Counted from the first letter of the stretch, positions 1 to 7,459 are shown. The stretch is 64,000 nucleotides of DNA from an uncultured SAR116 cluster alpha proteobacterium (GCA_902619805.1 CACNGC010000001.1:186001-250000); one strand, 5' to 3'. Notes: generated from the sequence alone by a model not told the origin. Made by a program: numbers and translations.

Positions 1-374
1 GGAAAAAAGAAAGCAGAACTGAATTTTATTTTCCATTTATTATCTTCTTTAATAAAAATATAAAATGAACTTATTTCTTCAAGTGGTTCGTTATTATCTC
101 TAACTCTCAATGCTTCCTTTAAAATCAAATGTGCTTTTTCTTCATTAATTTCTACAACATCAATACTAAGTGCAATTGTATCTTTGTAACCTCTATTTTT
201 TAAATCATTTAGGTTAGAATGAAACTCATTAAATTCTTTTATTTCACCATCGAGAAATCTAAAATTGGGAAAACTTAAATAGTTTTCTACCTCTTTTGTA
301 TCTCCTTTTATAAATGCCTTAACATAACCATCATATGCATCTAAAACTTCTTGTTTAAGAATTAACTTATTCAC
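1..374 (-). CDS. Partial NTF2/SnoaL-like protein (C-terminus beyond window)
   Basis: An open frame enters from a GTG at 374-372 and stays open to the window edge, giving about 124 residues. The GTG overlaps the last codons and TAA of the gene upstream on the same strand (stop at 369-367), which suggests translational coupling. The N-terminus has an alternating helical pattern (LDAYDGYVKAFIKGD followed by YLSFPNFRF) like the first helices of SnoaL/NTF2-like folds, and the later part has alternating strands ending in a W-K-I-K-F strand. No catalytic residue can be assigned. The fold is inferred from pattern only; it could be another small alpha+beta protein. Confidence 0.55.
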   Translation of the reverse strand, partial: MNKLILKQEVLDAYDGYVKAFIKGDTKEVENYLSFPNFRFLDGEIKEFNEFHSNLNDLKNRGYKDTIALSIDVVEINEEKAHLILKEALRVRDNNEPLEEISSFYIFIKEDNKWKIKFSSAFFF

Positions 375-993
375 TCAGTAGTTCCTCTAAATTATCACCT
401 CTTATTAGATCCAATACTTTTATTTTTCCAATTTTTGAAATAATTTCTCTAATAGTCATTCCTATTGCAGGTGTTTTTGGTGGAGCAAGAAATTCAGAAA
501 GTGGGTCAATGGATAAAAATCTTTTTCTCTCTTGAGGATATTTTCTTGAATGAAAAACCGGAATTGTATCAGAGTCTAAATCAGCAAATTCTCCCGGATA
601 ATCTTGTAAGTTTAGGACTGCTAATGGTGGTATTTGAACGTTAAAGTTTTGCTTACAATAATCAGGTTGAATCATGAACACATTATTTTGATAGTTGACA
701 TGGTCAACTGCAAAACAAGAATAGCAATTTTTACAATATATCCTTGTTGAACTTGCATCGCCTCTTAGTTGAGTTGCAATCATATTTTCAATACCATTAT
801 AACTTTGAATATCTGAACGAAAATATACGGAATAGAGTATATCCTTAGGTTTTTTGCCTCCATTAATCTCTGCCCATCGCAATGCCTGTCTACAATCTTC
901 ACATGCACACATTACTGAATATTTGGGTAACGGATCATTTAAAAACAATTGGCATGAACCACAAGAACAAGAGATATTATTACATTCACTCAT
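367..993 (-). CDS. GFA/CENP-V-like zinc protein (DUF6151 type)
   Basis: The 208-residue product has the cysteine layout of the GFA/Mss4-like zinc fold: C9-x-C11-x2-C14, then C29-x-C31-x2-C34, then C87-x2-C90-x2-C93. Glutathione-dependent formaldehyde-activating enzymes and DUF6151 proteins share this scaffold; the long C-terminus after residue 115 fits the DUF6151 type better. The enzymatic activity is unknown. It is the first gene of a pair with the partial NTF2-like gene, which it overlaps. It sits in the accessory island. No strong ribosome site precedes the ATG. Confidence 0.6.
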   Translation of the reverse strand: MSECNNISCSCGSCQLFLNDPLPKYSVMCACEDCRQALRWAEINGGKKPKDILYSVYFRSDIQSYNGIENMIATQLRGDASSTRIYCKNCYSCFAVDHVNYQNNVFMIQPDYCKQNFNVQIPPLAVLNLQDYPGEFADLDSDTIPVFHSRKYPQERKRFLSIDPLSEFLAPPKTPAIGMTIREIISKIGKIKVLDLIRGDNLEELLSE

Positions 994-1269
994 ATTATTC
1001 TCCGTGTAATAACGATTTTAATATATTTTATCACACAATGTTAAACATGATGTTTCAAAGACTTTTTAAAAAAAATAAAGAATAGTTTTTATAAATGTCT
1101 ATTTTTAAATCAAAAAAATATATTTAACTAAAATAGTGATAATCCAAAATTCCCAAGTTGGGATATTTCTCTCTGGATACTATCGTGGTTTATAGATTAG
1201 GTTTTGGTTGTCAGTTTTGAGGGGTGGGTGTTCCATTTAAGATTGGTTTTAAACCTAGAGATATTGATG
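994..1269. other. Gene-free segment with short inverted repeats
   Basis: No credible coding frame was seen. The segment holds a compact hairpin TCCCAA-G-TTGGGA near 1149-1162 and the palindrome GGTTTTAAACC at 1245-1255, just beyond the stop codon of the endonuclease gene. It may be the 3' untranslated region of that gene or a remnant of an older insertion. Confidence 0.4.
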
Positions 1270-2394
1270 TTAATTCTCTTTAATTGGAATAAGGTTCTTT
1301 CCAATTAAAAAATTACTGTCACCTTCAATTTTAATTTTTATGGTTTTAGTTTTTTTGAAATTGATGATCTTAGAAATATATTTGTGAAATACAGTAGGTC
1401 TAAAATCAATAAGTTTTTGCTTGTTTAATTTTCGTGGTAACTTAACAACGGGAAAAACAGATAAAAACTTAACTCTATATCTTTTACTTATATATTTCCC
1501 ATTAAGTTTAGCATCTCCAACTCGCAAATTTGCCTTTATACCTAAACAATTACATAAATCTAAAAAACCTTCACATAATTCTTTATTTACAACAGAAAAT
1601 TCACACTGACCCCTTTGGTCTATTGAACCATCTGTATCCATTAGACCCATTAGAAGTTCTTTTCTCACTTCTACTGTATTCCTAAGTAATTGTTCAGTTA
1701 TCTTTTTTGGTTTTTTTTCCTTTACTGTTCCAACTAAACCATTCAACTTTAAATCTGTCCAAAGACCATTTATTCTATATGAATATTTTCCCGAACCTTT
1801 TTTTACAACGTATCCTAATTTTTCAATTGCATTTAATATTTCTTCATCGGCAGTAGTTATTGCTGATTGGTAAGTGTCTCCATCACCTAACCAAACACCT
1901 GCTAAATAGGGGTCTATAGAATTATTTTTCTTTGAAAACTTAATCGGTTTATTGATCAAAATAGAATAGTTTTTCCTATTATTCTTTTCTAATACATTAT
2001 TTTGTATTTCTTCAATAATTCGATATTTTGATTTTGGTTTTTCTTTATATTCATATGTTCTATCACTGTTTTTTAATGTTAAGTCTGGTCTAATTCCTTT
2101 ACTTCTCGATTTTCTAGTAAGACGTCTTTTTTCTCTAAAGTCGTCTGATAATCTAGTAATTTGCATTCGTTCTTTATAATTCATAGTTAACAAAGAAACA
2201 TCTGACGAAATTACTAACCTTTCATTGTCAGAGAATGTGATTTCTTTAAGTTGGCAAGAAACATCTTCTTTAATAATATTTTTAATTTTTACTTTTTTTC
2301 CTTCATCATTAAATAAAATATCGGTTTTATTGAGGTCTTCACATTTTTTCCACCCATTATCAGTAATAATTAATGTTTGATGGTAAATCGACAC
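1270..2394 (-). CDS. Free-standing intein-like LAGLIDADG homing endonuclease
   Basis: The 374-residue product has two LAGLIDADG helices, LAGVWLGDGD (about 164-173) and LLMGLMDTDG (about 247-256), the usual monomeric arrangement with one acidic residue per active site. The ends resemble intein splicing blocks: TLIITDNGWKKCEDL (7-21) matches the block A region and IEGDSNFLIGKNLIP (356-370) the C-terminal block. The nucleophile Cys/Ser expected at position 1 is absent, the block B T-x-x-H is S-S-D-V, and the terminal His-Asn is replaced by KEN. There is no extein: a stop codon lies a few codons upstream of the GTG start and a stop follows directly. It is best read as an endonuclease derived from an intein that has lost splicing. 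Confidence 0.75.
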   Translation of the reverse strand: MSIYHQTLIITDNGWKKCEDLNKTDILFNDEGKKVKIKNIIKEDVSCQLKEITFSDNERLVISSDVSLLTMNYKERMQITRLSDDFREKRRLTRKSRSKGIRPDLTLKNSDRTYEYKEKPKSKYRIIEEIQNNVLEKNNRKNYSILINKPIKFSKKNNSIDPYLAGVWLGDGDTYQSAITTADEEILNAIEKLGYVVKKGSGKYSYRINGLWTDLKLNGLVGTVKEKKPKKITEQLLRNTVEVRKELLMGLMDTDGSIDQRGQCEFSVVNKELCEGFLDLCNCLGIKANLRVGDAKLNGKYISKRYRVKFLSVFPVVKLPRKLNKQKLIDFRPTVFHKYISKIINFKKTKTIKIKIEGDSNFLIGKNLIPIKEN

Positions 2395-2621
2395 ATAAAA
2401 CCTATTAAGAATTTATCTAAAGATATAAAATAATAATAATTTATTAATCTAAGGCAAAGGTTTACATAAATATATTATTAAAATTGTTCTTCTATTATCA
2501 TTCTTTCTTATTAGGGGTTTTAAACATTTGTCTGAAACCCCAGTTGTTTGAGATTTAAAACTCTAGGTATTCTCTCATATTTTTTGATTAATTTTGGAAG
2601 GGTTTAAAACCCCTCTACTAA
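2395..2621. repeat. Cluster of TTTAAA-centred inverted repeats upstream of the endonuclease gene
   Basis: Within about 100 bases there are three related inverted repeats: GGGGTTT (2514-2520) pairing with AAACCCC (2535-2541), GAG-ATTTAAAA-CTC at 2550-2563, and GGGTTTAAAACCC at 2600-2612. A fourth, GGTTTTAAACC, lies on the other side of the endonuclease gene at 1245-1255. No coding frame was seen. They could be regulator-binding palindromes or RNA hairpins. Confidence 0.45.
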
Positions 2622-2816
2622 TTATACTGAAACCATATTCTGCAAACCATTTCTATTCTTTCTCAATGTAGACATTTGTTGTAATTTCTCTTTTACCACT
2701 AATCTTATTCCTTCATTAATGATTACATTTGCAGAACTGTTATCCAAAGTCATAACTCTTTGAATATCTTCCCAATGTTCGTCTTTTACTCTTACTAGAT
2801 AATTATGTGTGTTCAT
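2622..2816 (-). CDS. Small protein, possibly ribbon-helix-helix type
   Basis: The 64-residue ORF has a strong ribosome site, AAAGGAG, nine bases before its ATG, and this site lies inside the last codons of the upstream small ORF, so the pair looks translationally coupled. The pattern YLVRVKDEHW (strand) followed by IQRVMTLDNSSANVIINEGI and a basic helix resembles the strand-helix-helix core of CopG/MetJ-type DNA-binding proteins. That fold is inferred from pattern only. Its place in the island beside TTTAAA-centred inverted repeats would fit a local repressor. Confidence 0.5.
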   Translation of the reverse strand: MNTHNYLVRVKDEHWEDIQRVMTLDNSSANVIINEGIRLVVKEKLQQMSTLRKNRNGLQNMVSV

Positions 2817-2817
2817 A

Positions 2818-3015
2818 TTAATACACTCCTTTTAAGATTATTAAGTTTGGTTTGGTTTGATTTGATGTTGATAGAGACTCACGAAGTTCTCTAAAGAAGG
2901 AATAACCAGTATTTCTATTCCATCTTGGTTTCACTCCAAATCTTAATTTTTGTTCTTTTGTGTCTCGTTCTTCTTTGAGTATTTCAAGAAGATTTATCTT
3001 TTGTTTTATGTTCAT
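2818..3015 (-). CDS. Small hypothetical protein, first of a coupled pair
   Basis: The 65-residue ORF is rich in charged residues: an N-terminal helix (KINLLEILKEERDTKEQKL), then an aromatic and basic middle part with GYSFFREL. I do not recognise a family. Its stop codon is one base before the ATG of the next small ORF, and its final codons contain that gene's ribosome site. This is the main argument that the frame is translated. Its own ATG has only a weak purine-rich leader. Confidence 0.4.
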   Translation of the reverse strand: MNIKQKINLLEILKEERDTKEQKLRFGVKPRWNRNTGYSFFRELRESLSTSNQTKPNLIILKGVY

Positions 3016-3401
3016 TTTAACTTTTTTCTATAGTGGTTTGAAGAAGTGTTCATAGTCTATCAATATGAGTTTTTATATATACTGAGCAGTCCTTAAATGA
3101 TTGCTAATGATATTTATAAGAGTGTGTGTTTGATAAGGTCTAATTCATTTTGTTAACCTGATTCTTAAATAAATTAATAGAACATTGATAACGTATTAGA
3201 ATCTTAATTTGATTTAATATATGTATGTAATTGAATTAAAATTAATGATGAAAATTTCAACATATTTCTTATTAATATAAGTAAATTTTTAATTTTATAA
3301 TCTTTTTCTAAAAATCACTTTTATTTAAAATTATTTTAATAAAAATGAAATGCAAGATTGCAATACAAAATCATGTTTATTTTTTTTAAGATCCTATTTT
3401 A
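3016..3401. other. AT-rich intergenic region between divergent island genes
   Basis: This stretch separates the leftward small-ORF pair from the rightward DsrE-like gene. It is very AT-rich with no credible coding frame on either strand. It presumably contains both promoters, but no clear -35/-10 pair stands out from the composition. Confidence 0.4.
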
Positions 3402-3764
3402 ATGGAAAGTATTTTATTTCATATTATGTCTGGTCCTAATAACGTTTCTAAATCAATGTTAGGTTTTTTACTTGCTAGAACTGCAGTTGAAGAAGGACAT
3501 AAGGTGGAAATATTTTTATCCGGAGATGGTGTTCAACTTGTTAGAAATACCATTATTGATAACTTAGTAGGTCTTGGAACGGGCAAATTAAAAGAGCATA
3601 TGGCAGTACTTACAAAAAAAGGGGTGACCATTTACGTCTCTTCTATGTCATGTGAAAACAGAGGAGTTACAAATTTAGACTTAGAAGGAAAAAAAATTAG
3701 AAAAGTTTTACCTAAAACTTTGTTAGATTTAGTTTTAAGCACTGACAAAACACTAATCTACTAA
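3402..3764 (+). CDS. DsrE/DsrF-like sulfur-relay family protein
   Basis: The 120-residue product matches the small DsrE fold: a first strand and glycine-rich turn (ILFHIMSGPNN), then a helix with LLARTAVEEGHKVEIFLSGDGV typical of the family, and a late strand with a single cysteine (SSMSCENRGV) where many homologues have the conserved Cys-containing loop before an R-G. DsrE proteins carry or sense reactive sulfur; several are called predicted peroxiredoxins. No other tus/dsr genes are near, so a specific role cannot be given. No Shine-Dalgarno is visible before the ATG. Confidence 0.7.
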   Translation: MESILFHIMSGPNNVSKSMLGFLLARTAVEEGHKVEIFLSGDGVQLVRNTIIDNLVGLGTGKLKEHMAVLTKKGVTIYVSSMSCENRGVTNLDLEGKKIRKVLPKTLLDLVLSTDKTLIY

Positions 3765-3982
3765 GTATTTCTGACTAATAAATTATCTTAATATACTCTC
3801 TCCATTAAATTGTTTTTACCTTTTAAAAGAAATATTAATTTTTATTTTTATCTATAGAAAAATAATAAGTTCAATATAAGATGTTAAACATAACTTTAGT
3901 TTTAGAATTACCTAGACCAGTTTAGGTTAACAGACATTTTAGTTTTTTTGCTGATATCAAAATAATGATTGATTACAAAATC

Positions 3983-4307
3983 CATAGTTCAAACTACTTG
4001 AGGAGATGATTTTGGACACACTTAACCTACTCAAAGGTTAAGTGGTTTTCTTGAGTCTGATGACCAAGTTCACATCTTCATCTGAGAAACTACATGAACC
4101 AATAGTATTACCTTTGTAATTCATTTAGTTGGGTGAGAAGTCCGATATCCCATTTTATCTGTGGCATTCCAGAATTGGCACAATGCAGACAGATTCTTTC
4201 TCAACTTAAACTTCGGTAAGAATATGAATCTGATGAAGATAAACTTCATATTCTGTAAGGGTTAGTTCTCCCTTGTCCTGTTGGGAATATTTAAACACCA
4301 TTCCAAC
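3983..4307 (+). ncRNA. Candidate structured RNA, multiple stem-loops
   Basis: A run of stems can be paired by eye: CACTTAACCT (4019-4028) with AGGTTAAGTG (4035-4044); a long hairpin with ATCTGT (4157-4162) pairing ACAGAT (4189-4194), enclosing GCATT/AATGC and CCA-GAAT-TGG; a CTTCGG tetraloop motif at 4211-4216; AGAATATGAA (4219-4228) with TTCATATTCT (4245-4254); AAGGG (4257-4261) with CCCTT (4270-4274); and GTTGGGAAT (4280-4288) with ATTCCAAC (4300-4307), one bulge. The UUCG loop and the downstream terminator favour the + strand. I cannot match it to tmRNA, RNase P RNA, 6S RNA or a group I/II intron core. Ends are approximate and transcription is not shown. Confidence 0.45.
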
Positions 4308-4522
4308 TTGGGTGCTTCATACTAAAAACTGGTTACCTAACTAAGATCCGTTCCAATATAAAATTGTAACTCAATAGGTTTGTAATCTCATACAATGTAA
4401 ATTTTAAACACAAGAGCATTATTTTTTTCTTATGTTTAATTAATACTATTTATAAGAATTATAATTTTGATATTTGAGGTATTAATTATCCGCAGATTAG
4501 ATGTTTTTATTTATTGTTATTC

Positions 4523-4566
4523 CAAAAAAAATACCACACGAGGGGGGGAGGTGTGGTACTTTTTTA
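4523..4566. terminator. Strong bidirectional rho-independent terminator
   Basis: TACCACAC (4532-4539) pairs with GTGTGGTA (4551-4558) around a G-rich loop, with an A-run on the left and a T-run on the right, so it can stop transcription in both directions. It lies 3' of the integrase gene on the minus strand and 3' of the candidate structured RNA on the plus strand. Confidence 0.85.
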
Positions 4567-4752
4567 AAATTAGATTAGGAGGATCTAATATTTTGTTAAT
4601 ATCATATTAATACTTAAATAGTTAATATTTACAGTTCTGTTAAATTTATTTTGTCAATATGATTAAATTCAAATCAATAAAGAATCAAAAAAAAACAACA
4701 TGATTAAAATATGAACAATAAATGTTTTTGTTTTTAGATAATGTAATTTTCT

Positions 4753-5736
4753 TCAGAATATATTTGAATACTTAGCAATCAAGTTCTCTGGTTTTAAATG
4801 AGTGTATCTGAATAGTTGTCTTACATCTTTATGACCAGATATTAATGCAACTTCTGGAACAGATAATCCCATTTCAAAGAATCTTGATACTGCCTCATGT
4901 CTTAAATCGTGAAATCTCAATCCTTTGATATTGGATTTGTTTCTGCATCTCTCCCATGCAAGTCTTAAACAGTTTGCAGAGATAGGAAATACAAACTCAG
5001 ATGATTGAGTAATATTAGATAGTAATTGTATTGCAGTTTTAGTTAATGGAATATGTCTATCATCCCCATTTTTAGTGTCATACAAGGAGGCAATTCCAGT
5101 ATCTAGGTTTACATCATTCCATTTAAGTTTAAGTATCTCTGATCTTCTCATACCAGTTTCTACTGCAAACTGAATGATAGTGGAGATGTATTTGTTTCTT
5201 TGTTTATCAGCATGAAATATTAGAGTAGACAGTTCATTTGAAACAAGTCTTCTTGTTCTTGGTTTGTGAGGTGAGGGGATGTCTAGTCCATTAAAAGCAT
5301 TAAATGGTATTCCATAATCCCATTTGTCTATAGCAATTTTAAAAACTCTTTGTATAAACATCAATTCAGATCTAATAGTACCACCTTTGACTATTAATTT
5401 TCTGTCTGCACAAAATTGTTCTAAATGTCTTTTTGTTAAATTTATAACTTTGATGTCACCTAACCATGATCTAGATAAAACATTTAACTTATAACAAACA
5501 ATTTTATAACTTTTTAACTTGGGAAGAATTTCTACTTTATATCTATTAAATAAGTCTTTTAGTTTTAAACTTTTAATATCTTTTTCTGGAATTGGTTTTG
5601 ACCTAAGTTCTTTTTCAAAATTAAAAACCCATTCAGTTGCATCTAATTTGGACTTAAATGTTTTTGTAAAACTTCTCCATCCAGATATTCTAACTTGAGC
5701 GTTCCAAGATTTACCTCTTTTACGAACACAACCCAT
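4753..5736 (-). CDS. Tyrosine recombinase (phage-type integrase) of the island
   Basis: The 327-residue protein has an N-terminal arm-type DNA-binding region (WNAQVRISGWRSFTKTFKSK), a core-binding domain and a full catalytic set: R197 in TGMRRSE, K222, H276 and R279 in HDLRH, H302 in GHKDV and the nucleophile Y311 in RYTHL. The ATG has an AAAGGAG ribosome site seven bases upstream. It is transcribed away from the adjacent tRNA-Arg, whose 3' end is about 100 bases upstream, the usual layout of an integrase that uses a tRNA gene as attachment site. It appears intact. Confidence 0.95.
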   Translation of the reverse strand: MGCVRKRGKSWNAQVRISGWRSFTKTFKSKLDATEWVFNFEKELRSKPIPEKDIKSLKLKDLFNRYKVEILPKLKSYKIVCYKLNVLSRSWLGDIKVINLTKRHLEQFCADRKLIVKGGTIRSELMFIQRVFKIAIDKWDYGIPFNAFNGLDIPSPHKPRTRRLVSNELSTLIFHADKQRNKYISTIIQFAVETGMRRSEILKLKWNDVNLDTGIASLYDTKNGDDRHIPLTKTAIQLLSNITQSSEFVFPISANCLRLAWERCRNKSNIKGLRFHDLRHEAVSRFFEMGLSVPEVALISGHKDVRQLFRYTHLKPENLIAKYSNIF

Positions 5737-5751
5737 AATTTGACTCCTTTT

Positions 5752-5773
5752 TCTGTGTCAAATCTGTGTCAAA
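5752..5773 (-). repeat. Tandem 11-base direct repeats before the integrase gene
   Basis: TCTGTGTCAAA occurs twice back to back (5752-5762 and 5763-5773 on the + strand). Read on the minus strand each copy contains TTTGACACAGA. The pair sits between the integrase start and the tRNA, so the repeats may be integrase arm sites or an operator; the TTGACA inside each also resembles a -35 box. Confidence 0.5.
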
Positions 5774-5840
5774 ACTGAGTATTCTCTGAGGTGTATTTAG
5801 TTTCTATTCTTTTAACTAATTGATATTAAAAAGAAAGAAT

Positions 5841-5917
5841 TGGTGCGCTCGAGAAGATTCGAACTCCTGACCCCTAGATTCGTAGTCTAGTGCTCTATCC
5901 AGCTGAGCTACGAGCGC
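5841..5917 (-). tRNA. tRNA-Arg (anticodon ACG), CCA encoded
   Basis: Read on the minus strand, the acceptor GCGCTCG pairs with CGAGCGC. The anticodon stem CTAGA/TCTAG encloses the loop CTACGAA, giving anticodon ACG. The T-loop has the usual GTTCGAATC. The gene ends with discriminator A and an encoded CCA (5841-5844 on the + strand). The gene is complete, so if the island used it as attachment site the 3' end was restored on insertion. Confidence 0.97.
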
Positions 5918-6038
5918 ACTTTATAAAATGTTTATAATAGTTATCTACATAAATAGTTATAATCAAGTAAGAAAATAAATATTATATTTTTGTTAATTTT
6001 AGTGTAGAAAATATTAATTTTACATTTATATATAATTC

Positions 6039-6530
6039 ATGAGTAACACAAATACATACGACAAATCTTTCCCAGTGTCTTGGGAAGAAATTCATAGAAA
6101 TAGCAAGGCTCTAGCTTGGCGTTTATCGGAACTGAAGCCTTATAAAGGAATAATTGCTGTTACAAGAGGAGGACTGGTGCCCGCGGCCATAGTAGCTAGA
6201 GAATTAGATATCAGATTAATAGATACCTTTTGTGTTGTATCTTATAACCAAAAAACTAAGGGTGATGTAAAAGTCTTAAAAGAGTCTTCTATAGCAAATA
6301 ATGGTAAAGGTTGGCTAATTGTTGATGACCTTGTAGATACTGGTGAAACTATTAAAGCTATAAGATCAAGTTTACCTAAAGCTCATTATGCAACAGTATA
6401 TGCTAAGCCAAGTGGTAGAGAACAGGTTGATACATTTATAACAGAAGTTTCTCAAGATACATGGATATATTTTCCTTGGGATATGGAAATGAAGCCAGCT
6501 CCTACAATTTCTGAGCGTACACAAAAATAA
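6039..6530 (+). CDS. gpt: Xanthine-guanine phosphoribosyltransferase
   Basis: The 163-residue product is close in length to E. coli Gpt (152). It has a PRPP-binding loop, [17 protein letters not shown], and an early [16 protein letters not shown] segment typical of Gpt-type purine salvage enzymes, which transfer phosphoribose from PRPP to xanthine or guanine. The C-terminal FPWDMEMKP is a characteristic Gpt sequence. It is a single gene between the tRNA-Arg and rpmH and marks the return to core chromosome. Confidence 0.9.
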   Translation: MSNTNTYDKSFPVSWEEIHRNSKALAWRLSELKPYKGIIAVTRGGLVPAAIVARELDIRLIDTFCVVSYNQKTKGDVKVLKESSIANNGKGWLIVDDLVDTGETIKAIRSSLPKAHYATVYAKPSGREQVDTFITEVSQDTWIYFPWDMEMKPAPTISERTQK

Positions 6531-6604
6531 TCATATTGACTAACTGATACAAAGTGTCTAAAACATCTAATTAATTTTAGAGGCTGTATTAATACAGGAA
6601 AATA

Positions 6605-6739
6605 ATGAAGCGTACATTTCAACCTAGTAATTTAGTCAGAAAAAGAAGACATGGTTATAGATCCAGGATGTCTACTGTTGGTGGAAGAAATGTCATTCGT
6701 AGTAGAAGAGCTAAAGGAAGAAAAAGGCTCTCAGCTTAA
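6605..6739 (+). CDS. rpmH: 50S ribosomal protein L34
   Basis: The 44-residue product starts [20 protein letters not shown] and ends in a basic GRKRLSA tail, the full L34 protein. L34 is a small, highly basic component of the large ribosomal subunit. It stands at the head of the conserved rpmH-rnpA-yidD-yidC block. The frame is complete from ATG to TAA. Confidence 0.97.
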   Translation: MKRTFQPSNLVRKRRHGYRSRMSTVGGRNVIRSRRAKGRKRLSA

Positions 6740-6797
6740 ATTTTCTTAATTATTTCTATATCTTGTTTGTTAAGTAAATAGCTTATGAGATGGTAAA

Positions 6798-7139
6798 ATG
6801 AAACTTGTAACTTTAAAGAAGAGAAAAGATTTTGTTTTATCAAATAAACATGGGCAAAAAACCCATAACAAAAATTTCATTTTACAAGAGTATTACAATC
6901 CTAATATATCAGATCAAGGCTTTATGTTCGGTTTCACAGCAACTAAAAGAATTGGTAATGCAGTAAAAAGAAATAGGGCAAAAAGGAGAATGAGAGCATT
7001 AATCTCAAGCTTGTTAAAAGAAGATAATATTTTGTTTAAAGAAAAATATAGTTATGTTTTAATAGCAAAACAGTCAATTTTAAAAGCTTCCTTTTTTGAG
7101 ATGCACAATCAATTGAAACAATGTTTGAGTAGATTATGA
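6798..7139 (+). CDS. rnpA: Ribonuclease P protein component
   Basis: The 113-residue basic protein has the RnpA signature around residues 50-66, KRIGNAVKRNRAKRRMR, and the FTATKR strand before it. It binds RNase P RNA for tRNA 5' maturation. It follows rpmH and overlaps yidD by four bases (ATGA), so the two are probably translated in a coupled way. The length is normal for the family. Confidence 0.96.
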   Translation: MKLVTLKKRKDFVLSNKHGQKTHNKNFILQEYYNPNISDQGFMFGFTATKRIGNAVKRNRAKRRMRALISSLLKEDNILFKEKYSYVLIAKQSILKASFFEMHNQLKQCLSRL

Positions 7140-7360
7140 TTAAAAGATTTTTAACATTTTCCTCAATTACTTTAATTGATTGTTATAAATATATTATTTC
7201 ACCTTTATTAGGAAATAATTGCAGATACTTACCCACTTGTTCTGAATACACAAAAGATTCGATAATCAAGTTTGGTTTAAAAAAAGGGATTTGGTTAGGT
7301 TTTAAAAGAATTCTTAAATGTCACCCATGGGGGAAAAGTGGACATGATCCAATAAAATGA
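7136..7360 (+). CDS. yidD: Membrane protein insertion efficiency factor YidD
   Basis: The 74-residue product has the YidD signature YKYIISPLLGNNCRYLPTCS with conserved cysteines, and HPWGKSGHDP near the C-terminus. YidD is a small membrane-associated protein that helps YidC-dependent insertion. It overlaps the rnpA stop codon by four bases. The end of the gene lies within the perfect inverted repeat AAATGAATTA/TAATTCATTT (7355-7376). Confidence 0.95.
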   Translation: MIKRFLTFSSITLIDCYKYIISPLLGNNCRYLPTCSEYTKDSIIKFGLKKGIWLGFKRILKCHPWGKSGHDPIK

Positions 7361-7380
7361 ATTATTTAATTCATTTCTTT
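7355..7380 (+). terminator. Possible weak terminator over the yidD stop
   Basis: AAATGAATTA (7355-7364) and TAATTCATTT (7367-7376) are perfect inverted copies followed by a short T-rich run. All stem pairs but two are A-T, so it may only slow transcription before yidC, which starts about 80 bases later. Confidence 0.35.
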
Positions 7381-7459
7381 TAATAAAACGTACTTTAGGT
7401 TAAACAATTATAAAAATTAAGATATGAATTACTATTAGATATAAATTGAGCGAGAAAAG

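Larger units (their letters stand above)
3765..4752. other. 988-base gene-free island segment
   Basis: No plausible protein-coding frame covers this stretch. Translating both strands gives only short pieces broken by stops. The centre is less AT-rich than its flanks and dense in stem-loops (separate ncRNA entry), and the right part holds a strong bidirectional terminator. The remaining parts, 3765-3980 and 4340-4520, show nothing I can name. Confidence 0.6.

Noticed and set aside
882-1085. Rightward 67-residue ORF
   Set aside because: It lies antisense over the start of the GFA-like gene, has no ribosome site and a composition like the opposite strand of coding sequence.
3983-4307. tmRNA, RNase P RNA or group I intron in the structured region
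   Set aside because: No tag-peptide reading frame, no tRNA-like acceptor domain, no conserved RNase P core (only a partial GAGAAGTCCG resemblance at 4135-4144), and no convincing P3/P7 core of a group I intron could be found.
4090-4330. Decayed protein gene on the minus strand of the structured region
   Set aside because: Short stretches look protein-like in translation (for example QQDKGELTLTEYEVY), but stops occur every 10-30 codons and the frame changes would need several indels. The stem-loops explain the region better, though a pseudogene cannot be fully ruled out.
1-4752. Second attachment site matching the tRNA-Arg 3' end
   Set aside because: I scanned by eye for the T-arm and acceptor sequence and did not find a copy. 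The other end is probably outside the window.
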